In this document: in pieces, positions 9,368 through 17,372 of the stretch
Layout: each line of letters begins with the position of its first letter
Numbering within the stretch: the first letter of the stretch is position 1
Assembly (NCBI RefSeq): GCF_014279815.1
Contig: NZ_CP047941.1
Span: 1,426,001-1,490,000 of the forward strand
Source of the DNA: Synechococcus sp. NOUM97013
Lineage (GTDB): Bacteria > Cyanobacteriota > Cyanobacteriia > PCC-6307 > Cyanobiaceae
Direction of reading: 5' to 3'
Length of the DNA stretch: 64,000 nucleotides
Notes under the pieces: model-generated
Databases searched by the model: none
What the model was told of the DNA's origin: nothing
Seen by the model: the letters and a program-made list of their open reading frames with translations, nothing else
Program-made: the position numbers and the translations under genes

Positions 9368-10263
9368 AGCTGCGTCGCTCCACCTGGTTCCAGCTGCTGC
9401 TGACGGTCGCGGTGCTCACCGTGGTGGGAATCCTGGTGAACAACCTGTCGGTGAATCTGATCCGCACAGGGCTCGGCCTCAGTTTTCGCTGGCTCTGGCG
9501 CCCAGCAGGGTTCGCTCTGGGCGAACATCCGCTGCCTTATGACCCCGGCGACAGCACCGCCTGGGCTCTGGTGATGGGGTGGCTGAACAGCCTGCGTGTG
9601 ATCGGCTGCAGCATGGTGGTGGCCACTGCCCTGGGGGTCAGCGCAGGCGCGGCGCGGCGCAGTCTCAATCCACTGTTGTGCAGGCTCGCGGCGCTCTACG
9701 TCGGTGTGATCCGCCAGATCCCACTGTTGCTGCAGCTGCTGTTCTGGTATTTCGTGGCCTTCCTTGGCCTTCCCTCAGAACCTCTGGCGCCTCTGGGGGC
9801 TCTGATCCGTCTCTCCAATCAGGGCATCGGCATCCTCGGACTCAATCTGAGCGTGGAATTTGCAGCCGTGCTCGTTGGTTTGAGCGTGTTCACGGGGGCG
9901 TCGATCGCCGAAATCGTGCGTGGTGGCCTGGACGCGGTCCCGACTGGTCAATGGGAAGCCTTCCGCAGCCTTGGATTGAGCGAAACCATGGGCATGCGAA
10001 AGGTGGTGCTGCCACAGGCGTTGCCGGCCATTCTTCCGGCCCTGAGCAGTCAGTATCTGAATCTCGCCAAGAACAGCACCCTGGCCATCGCCGTGGGATA
10101 CGCCGATCTCTATGCCGTCAGCGACACGGCCATCACCCAGACGGGCAGAGCGATCGAAGGCTTTCTGATCCTGCTGGTCAGTTTTCTGGTGCTCAATCTG
10201 CTGATCAATGCAGGCATGCAGATCCTCAACCGAATCGTGCTGGTTCCCGGCCGACGGACGTAA
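9364..10263 (+). CDS. Amino acid ABC transporter permease (AapQ/NatG-like)
   Basis: A 299-aa His/Glu/Gln/Arg-type permease with one N-terminal membrane helix and a core of about five helices. The cytoplasmic EAA loop GQWEAFRSLGLSETMGMRKVVLPQALP (read from about residue 196, quoted in part: EAFRSLGLSE and VVLPQALPAILPAL) contacts the ATPase. It pairs with the second permease at 10788. The start codon overlaps the stop of the binding protein (ATGA), indicating translational coupling. Confidence 0.88.
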   Translation: MKLRRSTWFQLLLTVAVLTVVGILVNNLSVNLIRTGLGLSFRWLWRPAGFALGEHPLPYDPGDSTAWALVMGWLNSLRVIGCSMVVATALGVSAGAARRSLNPLLCRLAALYVGVIRQIPLLLQLLFWYFVAFLGLPSEPLAPLGALIRLSNQGIGILGLNLSVEFAAVLVGLSVFTGASIAEIVRGGLDAVPTGQWEAFRSLGLSETMGMRKVVLPQALPAILPALSSQYLNLAKNSTLAIAVGYADLYAVSDTAITQTGRAIEGFLILLVSFLVLNLLINAGMQILNRIVLVPGRRT

Positions 10264-10287
10264 CATCCGCCCACCCACCAGCTCTCC

Positions 10288-10788
10288 ATGAACTCTCGAC
10301 GCATCGCAGCTGTGCTGCTGCTCGTCGCCGCAGTGGCCGCACTCCTTCTGCCCTTTGCTTCAGCCACGCTGCTGACGATCGGCATCGGCGGCATCGCTTT
10401 TGCAGCAGGCATGGGACAGCTGCTGAGACTTGGCGCCGAGAACGGTGTTCAGGCCAAGCTGTTCCGCGTCCTATCTGCGCTGCTGTACATCGGTGGTTCG
10501 ATCTTCATCTTGATCGACCCGATCGACAGCGAAATCAGCCTCACGCTGTTTGCAGGTGTGCTGCTGCTGGTGGAAGGCGTGATGGAACTGGCCTCCGGCG
10601 CGACGGCATCCGGTCCTGCATCCGGGCTGATCGTGGTGGATGGAATCCTGACGGCATTGTTCGGAGTGCTGCTGGTGGTGGAATGGCCTTCCGACAGTCT
10701 GTGGGCACTGGGCACCCTGTTTGGGGCAGCCCTGTTCCTGTCTGCGCTAAACCTGTTCCGGGCTCCGGCTGAACAAGCCGGCAGCTGA
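10288..10788 (+). CDS. DUF308/HdeD-like membrane protein inside the transporter operon
   Basis: A 166-aa protein that is almost entirely hydrophobic, with about six membrane helices arranged as three similar pairs, as in the HdeD/DUF308 family. The family has been linked to acid resistance in enterobacteria, but its biochemical role is unknown. It lies 24 bp after the first permease and its stop overlaps the start of the second permease by one base (TGATG), so it is translated as part of the amino acid transporter operon. No ATP-binding or substrate-binding motif is visible. Confidence 0.7.
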   Translation: MNSRRIAAVLLLVAAVAALLLPFASATLLTIGIGGIAFAAGMGQLLRLGAENGVQAKLFRVLSALLYIGGSIFILIDPIDSEISLTLFAGVLLLVEGVMELASGATASGPASGLIVVDGILTALFGVLLVVEWPSDSLWALGTLFGAALFLSALNLFRAPAEQAGS

Positions 10789-11828
10789 TGGCGCCAAGCC
10801 GCAACGTCAGAAGCAGAAGCCTGTGGCAACCCCGGCGTCATCCGCTTGAAACAGCGATGAGCCTGGTGGTCCTTGTCCTGATCGCCTGGGTGGTCTGGTC
10901 GACAGGAGCCTGGCTGTTCACCGCTGCCGACTGGTCAGTCGTCAGCGAGAACCTGCCCCTTTTTGCCGTTGGCAGCTATCCGGCCGAAGAGCGCTGGCGC
11001 CCCATGGTCTGGCTTCTACTGCTCGTTGTGATCACTTTGGCCACACTGCTGCAGCCGGTTGCGGGTTCCCGTTTGCGCTTCAGCGGCAGGGCCTTGTCGT
11101 TGGGATGGCTGGCCATGCTGCCGATCGGCTGGCTGCTCCTCTCAGGTGGACTAGGCCTTCCGCCGGTGAGCACCCGGGACTGGGGAGGACTGACACTCAC
11201 CCTGGTGCTCACCGGAGCCAGCGGACTGATGGCTCTTCCTCTGGGCATTCTTCTGGCCTTAGGCCGCCGCAGTCGTCTGGCACTGCCGCGCATGCTCAGT
11301 CGCCTCTACATCGATGGCCTGCGGGCGGTGCCATTGATCGCCGTGCTGTTCTTCGGTCAGCTGCTGCTGCCGCTCTTCTTGCCAGTGGAGATCGAAATCA
11401 ACCGGGTGCTGCGCGCGGTGACCGCTTTCGCCCTGTTCGCAGCCGCCTACGTCGCGGAGGACGTGCGGGGTGGCTTGCAGGCCATTCCTCACACCCAGAC
11501 GGAAGCCGCACAGGCCTTGGGCCTCAGTCCTTGGCAAACCCAACGCTTGGTGGTGCTGCCCCAGGCTCTGCGCATCGCTGTGCCAGCCCTGACCAATCAG
11601 GCCATCGGTCTGCTGCAAAACACCAGTTTGATGGCAATTTTGGGCCTCGTTGAGTTGCTGGGCATCAGCCGCAGCCTGTTGGCCAACCCCGAGTACATCG
11701 GGCGATATCTGGAGACTTACGTCTGGCTGGGAGGTCTCTATTGGGTGATCTGCACCGTGATGGCTTTGCTGGCCAGACAACTTGAAGTCAAGACCGCCAC
11801 ACCGTCCACATCCGCCGAGCGTTTATGA
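10788..11828 (+). CDS. Amino acid ABC transporter permease (AapM/NatH-like)
   Basis: A 346-aa permease of the polar amino acid type, longer than the first permease because of an N-terminal extension with several helices, as usual for AapM. The permease core begins near residue 125 (LTLVLTGASGLMALPLGILL). The EAA loop reads TEAAQALGLSPWQTQRLVVL, followed by PQALRIAVPALTNQAIGLL. It forms a heterodimer with the 9364 permease by family precedent. It overlaps the ATPase gene by 4 bp. Confidence 0.88.
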   Translation: MAPSRNVRSRSLWQPRRHPLETAMSLVVLVLIAWVVWSTGAWLFTAADWSVVSENLPLFAVGSYPAEERWRPMVWLLLLVVITLATLLQPVAGSRLRFSGRALSLGWLAMLPIGWLLLSGGLGLPPVSTRDWGGLTLTLVLTGASGLMALPLGILLALGRRSRLALPRMLSRLYIDGLRAVPLIAVLFFGQLLLPLFLPVEIEINRVLRAVTAFALFAAAYVAEDVRGGLQAIPHTQTEAAQALGLSPWQTQRLVVLPQALRIAVPALTNQAIGLLQNTSLMAILGLVELLGISRSLLANPEYIGRYLETYVWLGGLYWVICTVMALLARQLEVKTATPSTSAERL

Positions 11829-12568
11829 CCGTTGCCGTCCGCGCCGATTCGATCAGCAAAAGCTTCCAGCAGGGGCAACGCGCCCTGGATGCCGTGACCC
11901 TCGAGGTGCAACACGGCGAAGTGCTGGTGGTGATGGGTCCATCGGGGTCCGGCAAAAGCACCTTGATCCGCACCTTCAACGGCCTGGAGGCGATCGATGG
12001 CGGACAGCTCGAAGTGGTGGGGCTCAGCCTGGATGCAGACCAAGATGAACGCCAGATCCGGCGCATCCGCCGGCGTGTGGGCATGGTGTTTCAGCAGTTC
12101 AATCTCTTCCCGCATCTGACGATCCTCGACAACATCACCCTGGCGCCTAGACGGGTGAACCAAGTGCCCCGGATCGATGCCGAAGAGCGTGCTCACGGCC
12201 TTCTAGCCCAGATGGGAATCGCCGATCAGGCGACTAAATTCCCCGCCCAACTCAGCGGTGGCCAACAACAACGGGTGGCGATCGCCAGAGCCCTGGCGAT
12301 GGACCCAGAGCTGATGCTGTTCGATGAGCCCACCAGCGCCCTCGACCCGGAACGGGTCAAGGAAGTGCTCGATGCGATGCGTCAGCTGGCATCCGACGGC
12401 ATGACGATGGTGGTCGTGACCCATGAACTGGGATTCGCCCGTGAGGTGGCCGACCGGGTGTTGTTTATGGATGCCGGCCGTGTGGTCGAGCTCAGCGATG
12501 CCAACAGCTTCTTCACGCAAGCCAAGGAAGAACGCAGCCGGCGCTTCCTCAACCAGATGGACCATTGA
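11825..12568 (+). CDS. Amino acid ABC transporter ATP-binding protein (AapP/GlnQ-like)
   Basis: A 247-aa ATPase that powers the importer. Walker A is GPSGSGKST (about residues 38-46), the Q-loop [11 protein letters not shown] is near 96, the signature is [16 protein letters not shown] and Walker B is [12 protein letters not shown]; the H-loop is [15 protein letters not shown]. All catalytic elements are intact. In Anabaena a similar ATPase (BgtA) is shared among several amino acid importers. It closes the operon started at 8303. Confidence 0.93.
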   Translation: MTVAVRADSISKSFQQGQRALDAVTLEVQHGEVLVVMGPSGSGKSTLIRTFNGLEAIDGGQLEVVGLSLDADQDERQIRRIRRRVGMVFQQFNLFPHLTILDNITLAPRRVNQVPRIDAEERAHGLLAQMGIADQATKFPAQLSGGQQQRVAIARALAMDPELMLFDEPTSALDPERVKEVLDAMRQLASDGMTMVVVTHELGFAREVADRVLFMDAGRVVELSDANSFFTQAKEERSRRFLNQMDH

Positions 12569-12850
12569 ACAACCTGCGTCTTCAATCCTCAACAATCGAC
12601 CGCGACGATGTCGTGACGGGCTCTACTACTGCCCCTAAGGCTCGAAACACGCAAACAGTCCCTGAAGAAGTCATGGACTGGACCGCCGTCCAATGAGATC
12701 GACCCAATGGTGTCCACCTGGTGGAGAGACCGTGTGTCGTTTCTGATCAAGGAAGGTCGTCAAAGAGATGCTGCAGCACTTTTGCTGGAGTTCTGCTTTC
12801 CTAGAAGTCGAGCGATTGAGCTCTCAGCCCATCCACACCCGGACTAGGCC

Positions 12851-13357
12851 ATGGACCAAAGACAACAGGTCCAGCAGCTCTGCGAAGACCACGCTGAAGC
12901 GCTACAGCAACTCGCTCGCGACGTGGCCAAGCGACAGCAATGGGACCTGAATCTGCCCGTCGCCGTGATCGATGCCCGCACCGAGCGGCGATCGTTCCAC
13001 GTCACTGGGGTCGGCAGCGTCGGCAATGTGGTGCGGGTCTCCACGACCATTGATCACCCTTTGATGCAGCAGCTTTTCGCGTTGGTGCAATCGAGCAGCG
13101 ATGACGCTGCCGTGGACACCATGCGCAACAATCCGGACATAGGCGAGGAGTTCGCGACCATCTTTGAGATGTATCGCGACGAACGCCGCGGTGGTGCCCC
13201 ACTCTGGAGCGCTACGGACGCAGCCTCATTCGTGGTGAAGTCCAAGGAGGCTTATGACGACCGCGAGCTGGCCATCGTTGCTCTACTCCCCGGTGATCCC
13301 CATGCTGTGGTGACCTTCGGCGTTCCGCTGAGCTACTACGGCGCCGAAAACGCCTGA
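12851..13357 (+). CDS. Conserved hypothetical protein
   Basis: A 168-aa soluble acidic protein with an N-terminal helical segment (QQVQQLCEDHAEALQQLARDVAKR) partly quoted here only as QLARDVAKRQQWDLNLPVAV, then an alpha/beta part. No signal peptide, no membrane segment and no motif that I recognise. It stands alone after a 280-bp non-coding gap that contains the palindrome TCCACCTGGTGGA (12713-12725), possibly a regulator site. The 3' end overlaps the converging small gene by 22 bp. Confidence 0.65.
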   Translation: MDQRQQVQQLCEDHAEALQQLARDVAKRQQWDLNLPVAVIDARTERRSFHVTGVGSVGNVVRVSTTIDHPLMQQLFALVQSSSDDAAVDTMRNNPDIGEEFATIFEMYRDERRGGAPLWSATDAASFVVKSKEAYDDRELAIVALLPGDPHAVVTFGVPLSYYGAENA

Positions 13358-13554
13358 TTGATCCGCAGACGGTCTAAGGCCTGTTCCGCGGCAATCAATT
13401 CCCGTTCGGTCTGCAGCCAGCATTCATTGCCGAGCGGCAGGGTGGCCACCTGATCCGCCAATTCGAACTGAAGCAACTGGCAACGCTCCGAAAGGGCATC
13501 ACTGAGTTGAAGCAAATGCTGCTGAATCAGGCAGCAGGGAGCGGCGACACCCAA
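13336..13554 (-). CDS. Small helical protein, unknown function
   Basis: A 72-aa protein predicted to be mostly alpha-helical (QLSDALSERCQLLQFELADQ and ECWLQTERELIAAEQALDRL). The start is a TTG supported by an unusually good ribosome binding site, GGAGGAG, five bases upstream. No family recognised. It is convergent with, and overlaps the last 22 bp of, the gene at 12851. Confidence 0.5.
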   Translation of the reverse strand: MGVAAPCCLIQQHLLQLSDALSERCQLLQFELADQVATLPLGNECWLQTERELIAAEQALDRLRINQAFSAP

Positions 13555-13635
13555 ACCAGCTCCTCCAACAAGGACGATTACAACTTTGGCACATTCCCTA
13601 GGTTTTTCTAAACTGATCGTCCCGGAAGGTCTGCA

Positions 13636-14559
13636 GTGCTGAACCTCCTCTGGGAGATGGGTCCCTGCCTGATCGTGGGCGCCTTGATCGGTCGCTGGCG
13701 ACCGCAGTGGATTGCGCCTCTGGCGACACCACTCGTGCGTTTCGGGGTGCCGGTGAGCCTGATGGGCCTATTGCTGCATGGCGGCCTGAACGGCTCGCTG
13801 CTGGGCATGGCGATGCTGGCCGTCACCGTGATTGCGGTCATGCTCACCCTGCTGCGCTTGGCGACACCCTTCGCGGCGGCCCTCTCCCATCCCGATCTGC
13901 AGCTAGGCAGCTGCATCGGAAACACGGCGTACTTCGGCGTCCCCGCTGCCCTGGCACTGCTACCGGCTGAGGCCTTGCCGGTCAGCATCGGCTACGACTT
14001 CGGCGCCACCCTTTTGGCCTGGGGGCTTGGCCCTCTCTGGCTCACCCGCAAGCAAGCATCCAATGAACAAGACCGCAGGTGGCAAAGGCTGATCGGTCAC
14101 CTGAGTGCCAGCCCAGCCACCCGCGGCCTGCTCGGCGCGTTGATCGTGATGGCCACCCCTTGGCACCAGGCGATCAGCGAGGCACTGTGGCTGCCCTCAA
14201 GGGCTGTGATCGTGCTGGCCTTGGCCGTGGTGGGCATGCGCCTGGGAAGCATTGCCTCACGAAATGCTCCGCGCCTCGACGTGAGCCTCACCACGCCGCT
14301 GATCTGCAAACTGCTGCTATTTCCGGCGCTGATGCTGATGGTCAGCCTGGCGCTTCCACTGCCAGGCGTTGCGCGCCAGGCGCTTGTGCTTCAGGCCGCC
14401 GCTCCAACGGCAATTTCGGTGTTGCTCATGGCGGAGTCCGAGCAGCTGAACGCGGCAGCATCGGCGCAACTGATCTTGCGCAGCACCCTGCTGGCGTTAA
14501 TCAGCGTGCCGCTCTGGAGCCTGCTGCTTCGTCCGCTTGGCGGAACACCCGGAATGTGA
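13636..14559 (+). CDS. AEC-family (auxin efflux carrier-like) transporter
   Basis: A 307-aa membrane protein of about ten helices. The N-terminal pattern GPCLIVGALIGRWRPQ, the VRFGVPVSLMGLLL segment and the discontinuous-helix motif GNTAYFGVPAALALL near residue 95 match bacterial members of the auxin efflux carrier family, which move organic anions. The start is a GTG at 13636. The C-terminal end is covered on the other strand by the last 59 bp of the AlkB-like gene. Confidence 0.75.
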   Translation: MLNLLWEMGPCLIVGALIGRWRPQWIAPLATPLVRFGVPVSLMGLLLHGGLNGSLLGMAMLAVTVIAVMLTLLRLATPFAAALSHPDLQLGSCIGNTAYFGVPAALALLPAEALPVSIGYDFGATLLAWGLGPLWLTRKQASNEQDRRWQRLIGHLSASPATRGLLGALIVMATPWHQAISEALWLPSRAVIVLALAVVGMRLGSIASRNAPRLDVSLTTPLICKLLLFPALMLMVSLALPLPGVARQALVLQAAAPTAISVLLMAESEQLNAAASAQLILRSTLLALISVPLWSLLLRPLGGTPGM

Positions 14560-15115
14560 GATTCAAACGCGGTTCACGCACCCGCTTACGAACCGGCAAC
14601 CCATGCATCCACTGCTGCTGGCAGCGGCAATCCATCAGCAGCAGATCGCCATCGGCCAGAGGAAGATCGTGGCGACGGCCACTGATGCGATGTCGAAACT
14701 GCAGATCACGGGTTGCGCCGAGCGATAAGGACGCAATCGGAAAGGCGTCATCAATTTCAGGCTCATCATCCGCATGCCAGCCCATGCGGTCTTCACCGTC
14801 GCGATAGAGATTGAACAGACAACCGTTGAAGGGAGCGGAACAGCGCTGACTCACTTGCTCCAGCAGGGGCTGAAACCATGCTGGCCAGCCTTCACCACGA
14901 TGAACCGCTCCGCTGTAGCGATAGGCCACATCGTGATCAGCCAGAAAAGCTGTTAGCCGGGGCACCCGATGCCAACGCCCGTACACCCGCACCTGCGGCT
15001 GATCCCACTGGATCTGCTGCACGCAACGATCCATCCATTCACGGCTGGTGGAGGGGCTCAGCCAGGTGCGCGCATGCGTCCAGTTGATGGATTCAGGAGC
15101 GTCGTCATCGAGCAT
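14501..15115 (-). CDS. alkB: AlkB-like 2-oxoglutarate/Fe(II) dioxygenase
   Basis: A 204-aa protein of the AlkB family, which repairs alkylated bases by oxidative demethylation. Key residues are visible: the iron-binding H-x-D in MGWHADDEPEI, the distal His in QQWMHGLPVRK, and the 2-oxoglutarate-binding Arg residues in PRLNLTFRVF. The substrate lid region has FNGCLFNLYRDGED. The ATG at 15115 (MLDDDAPESINWT) was chosen over an upstream in-frame start at 15268 because the longer form would overlap the divergent gene at 15225. The 3' end overlaps the AEC transporter gene by 59 bp. Confidence 0.85.
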   Translation of the reverse strand: MLDDDAPESINWTHARTWLSPSTSREWMDRCVQQIQWDQPQVRVYGRWHRVPRLTAFLADHDVAYRYSGAVHRGEGWPAWFQPLLEQVSQRCSAPFNGCLFNLYRDGEDRMGWHADDEPEIDDAFPIASLSLGATRDLQFRHRISGRRHDLPLADGDLLLMDCRCQQQWMHGLPVRKRVREPRLNLTFRVFRQADEAAGSRAAR

Positions 15116-15224
15116 GCCAGCCACCCCATCACGGCGAGCACTCTCGCGCCCAGCAAGCAGAAGCGTGAGTGAAGACGAATAACAGACCTGGATCAGCCTC
15201 AAAACCAGCTCATAGATTGCTCCT

Positions 15225-15563
15225 ATGGGAGCTCGGATCACACAGCAGGTTTTTCTGGAACGCGCCAAGCAGCGCTTCGGAGATCAATTCGATTACTCAG
15301 GCATGCAGTGGCGCAGCTACAAGAGCCCCGTGAAAATTCGCTGCCGCAAACATCCTGTTCAGGAAATCACCATCACTCCTGAAAAACATCTGCAAACCAC
15401 AGGCGGCTGCCGTCATTGCCTGCGTGAACGCCGCATTGAGGCCCTGGAACGGGAATTGAATCGTTCAGCGGCCAAACCAGCTGCAGAAATCACCACTCCA
15501 GCTGCGAAAGCGAAACCAACACCACAACCCGAGGTGGACGTGTCGGAATCAGTTGTTGTCTGA
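15225..15563 (+). CDS. Zinc-ribbon-like small protein (DUF723-type pattern)
   Basis: A 112-aa protein. Residues about 8-67 show the pattern F..RAKQRFGDQFDYS, then VKIRCRKHP and TTGGCRHCLRERR, which resembles the single zinc-ribbon-like repeat (DUF723) found beside many nuclease domains. The four ligands would be C, H and the CRHC pair. The tail is rich in Ala, Pro, Thr and Lys and likely disordered. Function unknown; DNA binding is inference from the family. Divergent from the AlkB-like gene with 109 bp between them. Confidence 0.6.
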   Translation: MGARITQQVFLERAKQRFGDQFDYSGMQWRSYKSPVKIRCRKHPVQEITITPEKHLQTTGGCRHCLRERRIEALERELNRSAAKPAAEITTPAAKAKPTPQPEVDVSESVVV

Positions 15564-15574
15564 TCCGGAGTGGT

Positions 15575-15685
15575 TCATCCGTTCAACTTGGCGTACCAGC
15601 CCACGGCAAGCTGCCAACTCGACCAGAGAAAGATGGCGAGGAACACCCAATTGAGCCAGGCAGGTCGATTCTTGTTTTCGAACAT
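15575..15685 (-). CDS. 36-aa single-span membrane protein
   Basis: A short open frame encoding a positively charged N-terminus (MFENKNRPAW) followed by one Trp-rich membrane helix (LNWVFLAIFLWSSWQLAVGW) and a short AKLNG tail. The composition and sharp stop are typical of the small membrane proteins of picocyanobacteria. Function unknown. It ends 11 bp from the converging gene at 15225-15563. Confidence 0.5.
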   Translation of the reverse strand: MFENKNRPAWLNWVFLAIFLWSSWQLAVGWYAKLNG

Positions 15686-15765
15686 CGCCTCTTGATCAGC
15701 AAAGTCATTCTCTGACAACCCGCCGGGCTTTCGACACAACCGTCACGCACGATGACGGAGCCTGT

Positions 15766-15954
15766 TCAAGGCGTCGTGATCGGCATGGTGCGCTTGAGAT
15801 CGTGCATGCCTTCGAGCTGTTGATGCACGGATTTCAACTGACGCTGGATATGGTCGCTTTGAGGAAGCGTGTTGAGGGACACCAATGCCGATTCGACGTG
15901 CTTTTTGGCGTCGATCAACAAACGGCATTCAAGACTTCCGGGTTCGTAACTCAT
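15766..15954 (-). CDS. Small helical protein, unknown function
   Basis: A 62-aa soluble protein starting MSYEPGSLECRLLIDAKKHV, predicted to form two helices (KKHVESALVSLNTL and HIQRQLKSVHQQLEGMH). The ATG at 15954 was preferred to an in-frame start at 16020 because GGAGAAG lies upstream at a workable distance and the added residues look non-coding. No family recognised. Confidence 0.5.
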   Translation of the reverse strand: MSYEPGSLECRLLIDAKKHVESALVSLNTLPQSDHIQRQLKSVHQQLEGMHDLKRTMPITTP

Positions 15955-16032
15955 CGCGATGGATCTTCTTCTCCAATTAAGGAACAGCGCAACGCACTTG
16001 GTTGTGCCCGTCACAACCATTGTGAGGATCCG

Positions 16033-16614
16033 TCAGGGCGTCAGCATGCCGCCCGAGGCTTCAATCAGGTCCCAAGGGCGCTCCAAACCTCCCTTCACAC
16101 GCCAGATTCCACGGGAGGCATTCTTTGCCTGCGCTTCCAGATCGACATAAGGAAGGTCATCACAACGACCGAGATAGCCGTCGTAAGCGAAGACGGCTCC
16201 CTGCCTGAGCAGTGGCTGAGCGACATCGTTGTCCTCAATGAGCAAACGGGCCACCAGACGTCCGTACACATCCCTGGCGCGCAATTCCAGGATGACCTCG
16301 CTGTTCACAGGAAGTTCACGCTGCAACTGCTCTGACGCCAAGCGAGCCCACGGCTGCTGCTGGGCCAAAGGCGCCTGGACACAGGCCAAGCGCACCGCAC
16401 GCGCCTGATCACCCAGATCGACGAGCACCTCCTGGCCATTGTTGACCGCCAGAACCGTGACGGATTGACGCGGGTGCGGCTCTGCTTTTGCTTCGGGAGT
16501 GAGGCTTGCACCGAGGATCGCCGCACTAAGCAGCAGCCGGGGAATCAGGCGAGCCGCGAAAGCGTCAAAACGGAACCGTGGCATTGGCGGTGGCAGTGAC
16601 CGTGGAAGTGACAT
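16033..16614 (-). CDS. SNase-like (thermonuclease-fold) exported protein, probably catalytically inactive
   Basis: A 193-aa protein with an N-terminal signal-like segment (LIPRLLLSAAILGASLTPEAKA) cleaved near residue 44, partly quoted as LLLSAAILGASL. The rest follows the staphylococcal nuclease fold: VRLACVQAP, QPWARLASEQLQREL, YGRLVARLL and YVDLEAQAKNASRGIWR. The Arg residues matching R35 and R87 are present, but the Ca-binding Asp residues (DGDT and VDTP of the family) and the catalytic Glu43 appear replaced (NGQE, VQAPL). Its start overlaps the stop of the upstream gene by one base (TGATG), so the pair is coupled. Confidence 0.72.
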   Translation of the reverse strand: MSLPRSLPPPMPRFRFDAFAARLIPRLLLSAAILGASLTPEAKAEPHPRQSVTVLAVNNGQEVLVDLGDQARAVRLACVQAPLAQQQPWARLASEQLQRELPVNSEVILELRARDVYGRLVARLLIEDNDVAQPLLRQGAVFAYDGYLGRCDDLPYVDLEAQAKNASRGIWRVKGGLERPWDLIEASGGMLTP

Positions 16615-17264
16615 CAGGCTTGAACCACCTGCACATCCACCAGTTCCACGCTGTCCATGGCCTGATCTGTGAGATAGCGAAGCGTCCGGTTGCGGATCAA
16701 CTGAACTTCAACGGCATTCCAGGTGCCTCCGATCACGCATCCCACCAGAGGGATGGTTTTGGTGAGCAGCGCTCTCTGGGTGACCCGCCGACCAAACACC
16801 CGAGTCATCACCGCATTGATCAGCTGAAGTCCACCCTGATCGATCAACTGTCGAACCACCTGACGCGTGGCATTTTGAGCCATCCGTAACCCGACTTCCA
16901 CACCCAGCTGACTGAGCACACTGGTGCCGAACACGGGCACCAGCAACTCGAGCCGAGCCGAGTCCCGATCGAGGAAGCCGGGAAGGATCAACTCCGCCGC
17001 GCAGGCGGCAGCAAACACTTGCGTTCGGGTGGTCACAGACAGATCAGCAAGTGCACCGGCAACACTCAGCACAGGGTTGGCCGCCAGACCCATCACCGCA
17101 CCGGCAGCAATCACCTGAAGACGTGCATCGCTGAACGCCTGCTCCGCCAGTTCATGGCTGCTGGCGGCTGGAAAACGCGCACGCAACTGATCGACTTCAC
17201 AGCGAACCCGCATCGCGTCAAAACTGACCACCCAATTGAGAGCATCAGCCGCGGAGCCAACCAT
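16614..17264 (-). CDS. EcsC-like conserved protein
   Basis: A 216-aa protein with amphipathic or membrane-associated helices (VIAAGAVMGLAANPVLSVAG and PLVGCVIGGTWNAVEVQLIR). The terminal KTIPLVGCVIGGTWN pattern and overall length resemble the EcsC family, which is of unknown biochemical function. The match is by eye and moderate. It is the first gene of a two-gene unit with the SNase-like protein. Confidence 0.5.
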   Translation of the reverse strand: MVGSAADALNWVVSFDAMRVRCEVDQLRARFPAASSHELAEQAFSDARLQVIAAGAVMGLAANPVLSVAGALADLSVTTRTQVFAAACAAELILPGFLDRDSARLELLVPVFGTSVLSQLGVEVGLRMAQNATRQVVRQLIDQGGLQLINAVMTRVFGRRVTQRALLTKTIPLVGCVIGGTWNAVEVQLIRNRTLRYLTDQAMDSVELVDVQVVQA

Positions 17265-17372
17265 GACTCAAGATCCAGACCGAACCGACACGTCAACGTT
17301 GGCGCATGGCCGAGCAGCTCACAAGGCTTCCAGGGCAAGTTGATAACGGTGCTGCGTCAAGAACCAGACACA

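Noticed and set aside
9579-10772. A long plus-strand open frame across the first permease and DUF308 genes
   Set aside because: It is a shifted-frame shadow of the two permease-region genes, rich in Arg/Pro/Ser with no conserved motif; the real genes have clear family signatures.
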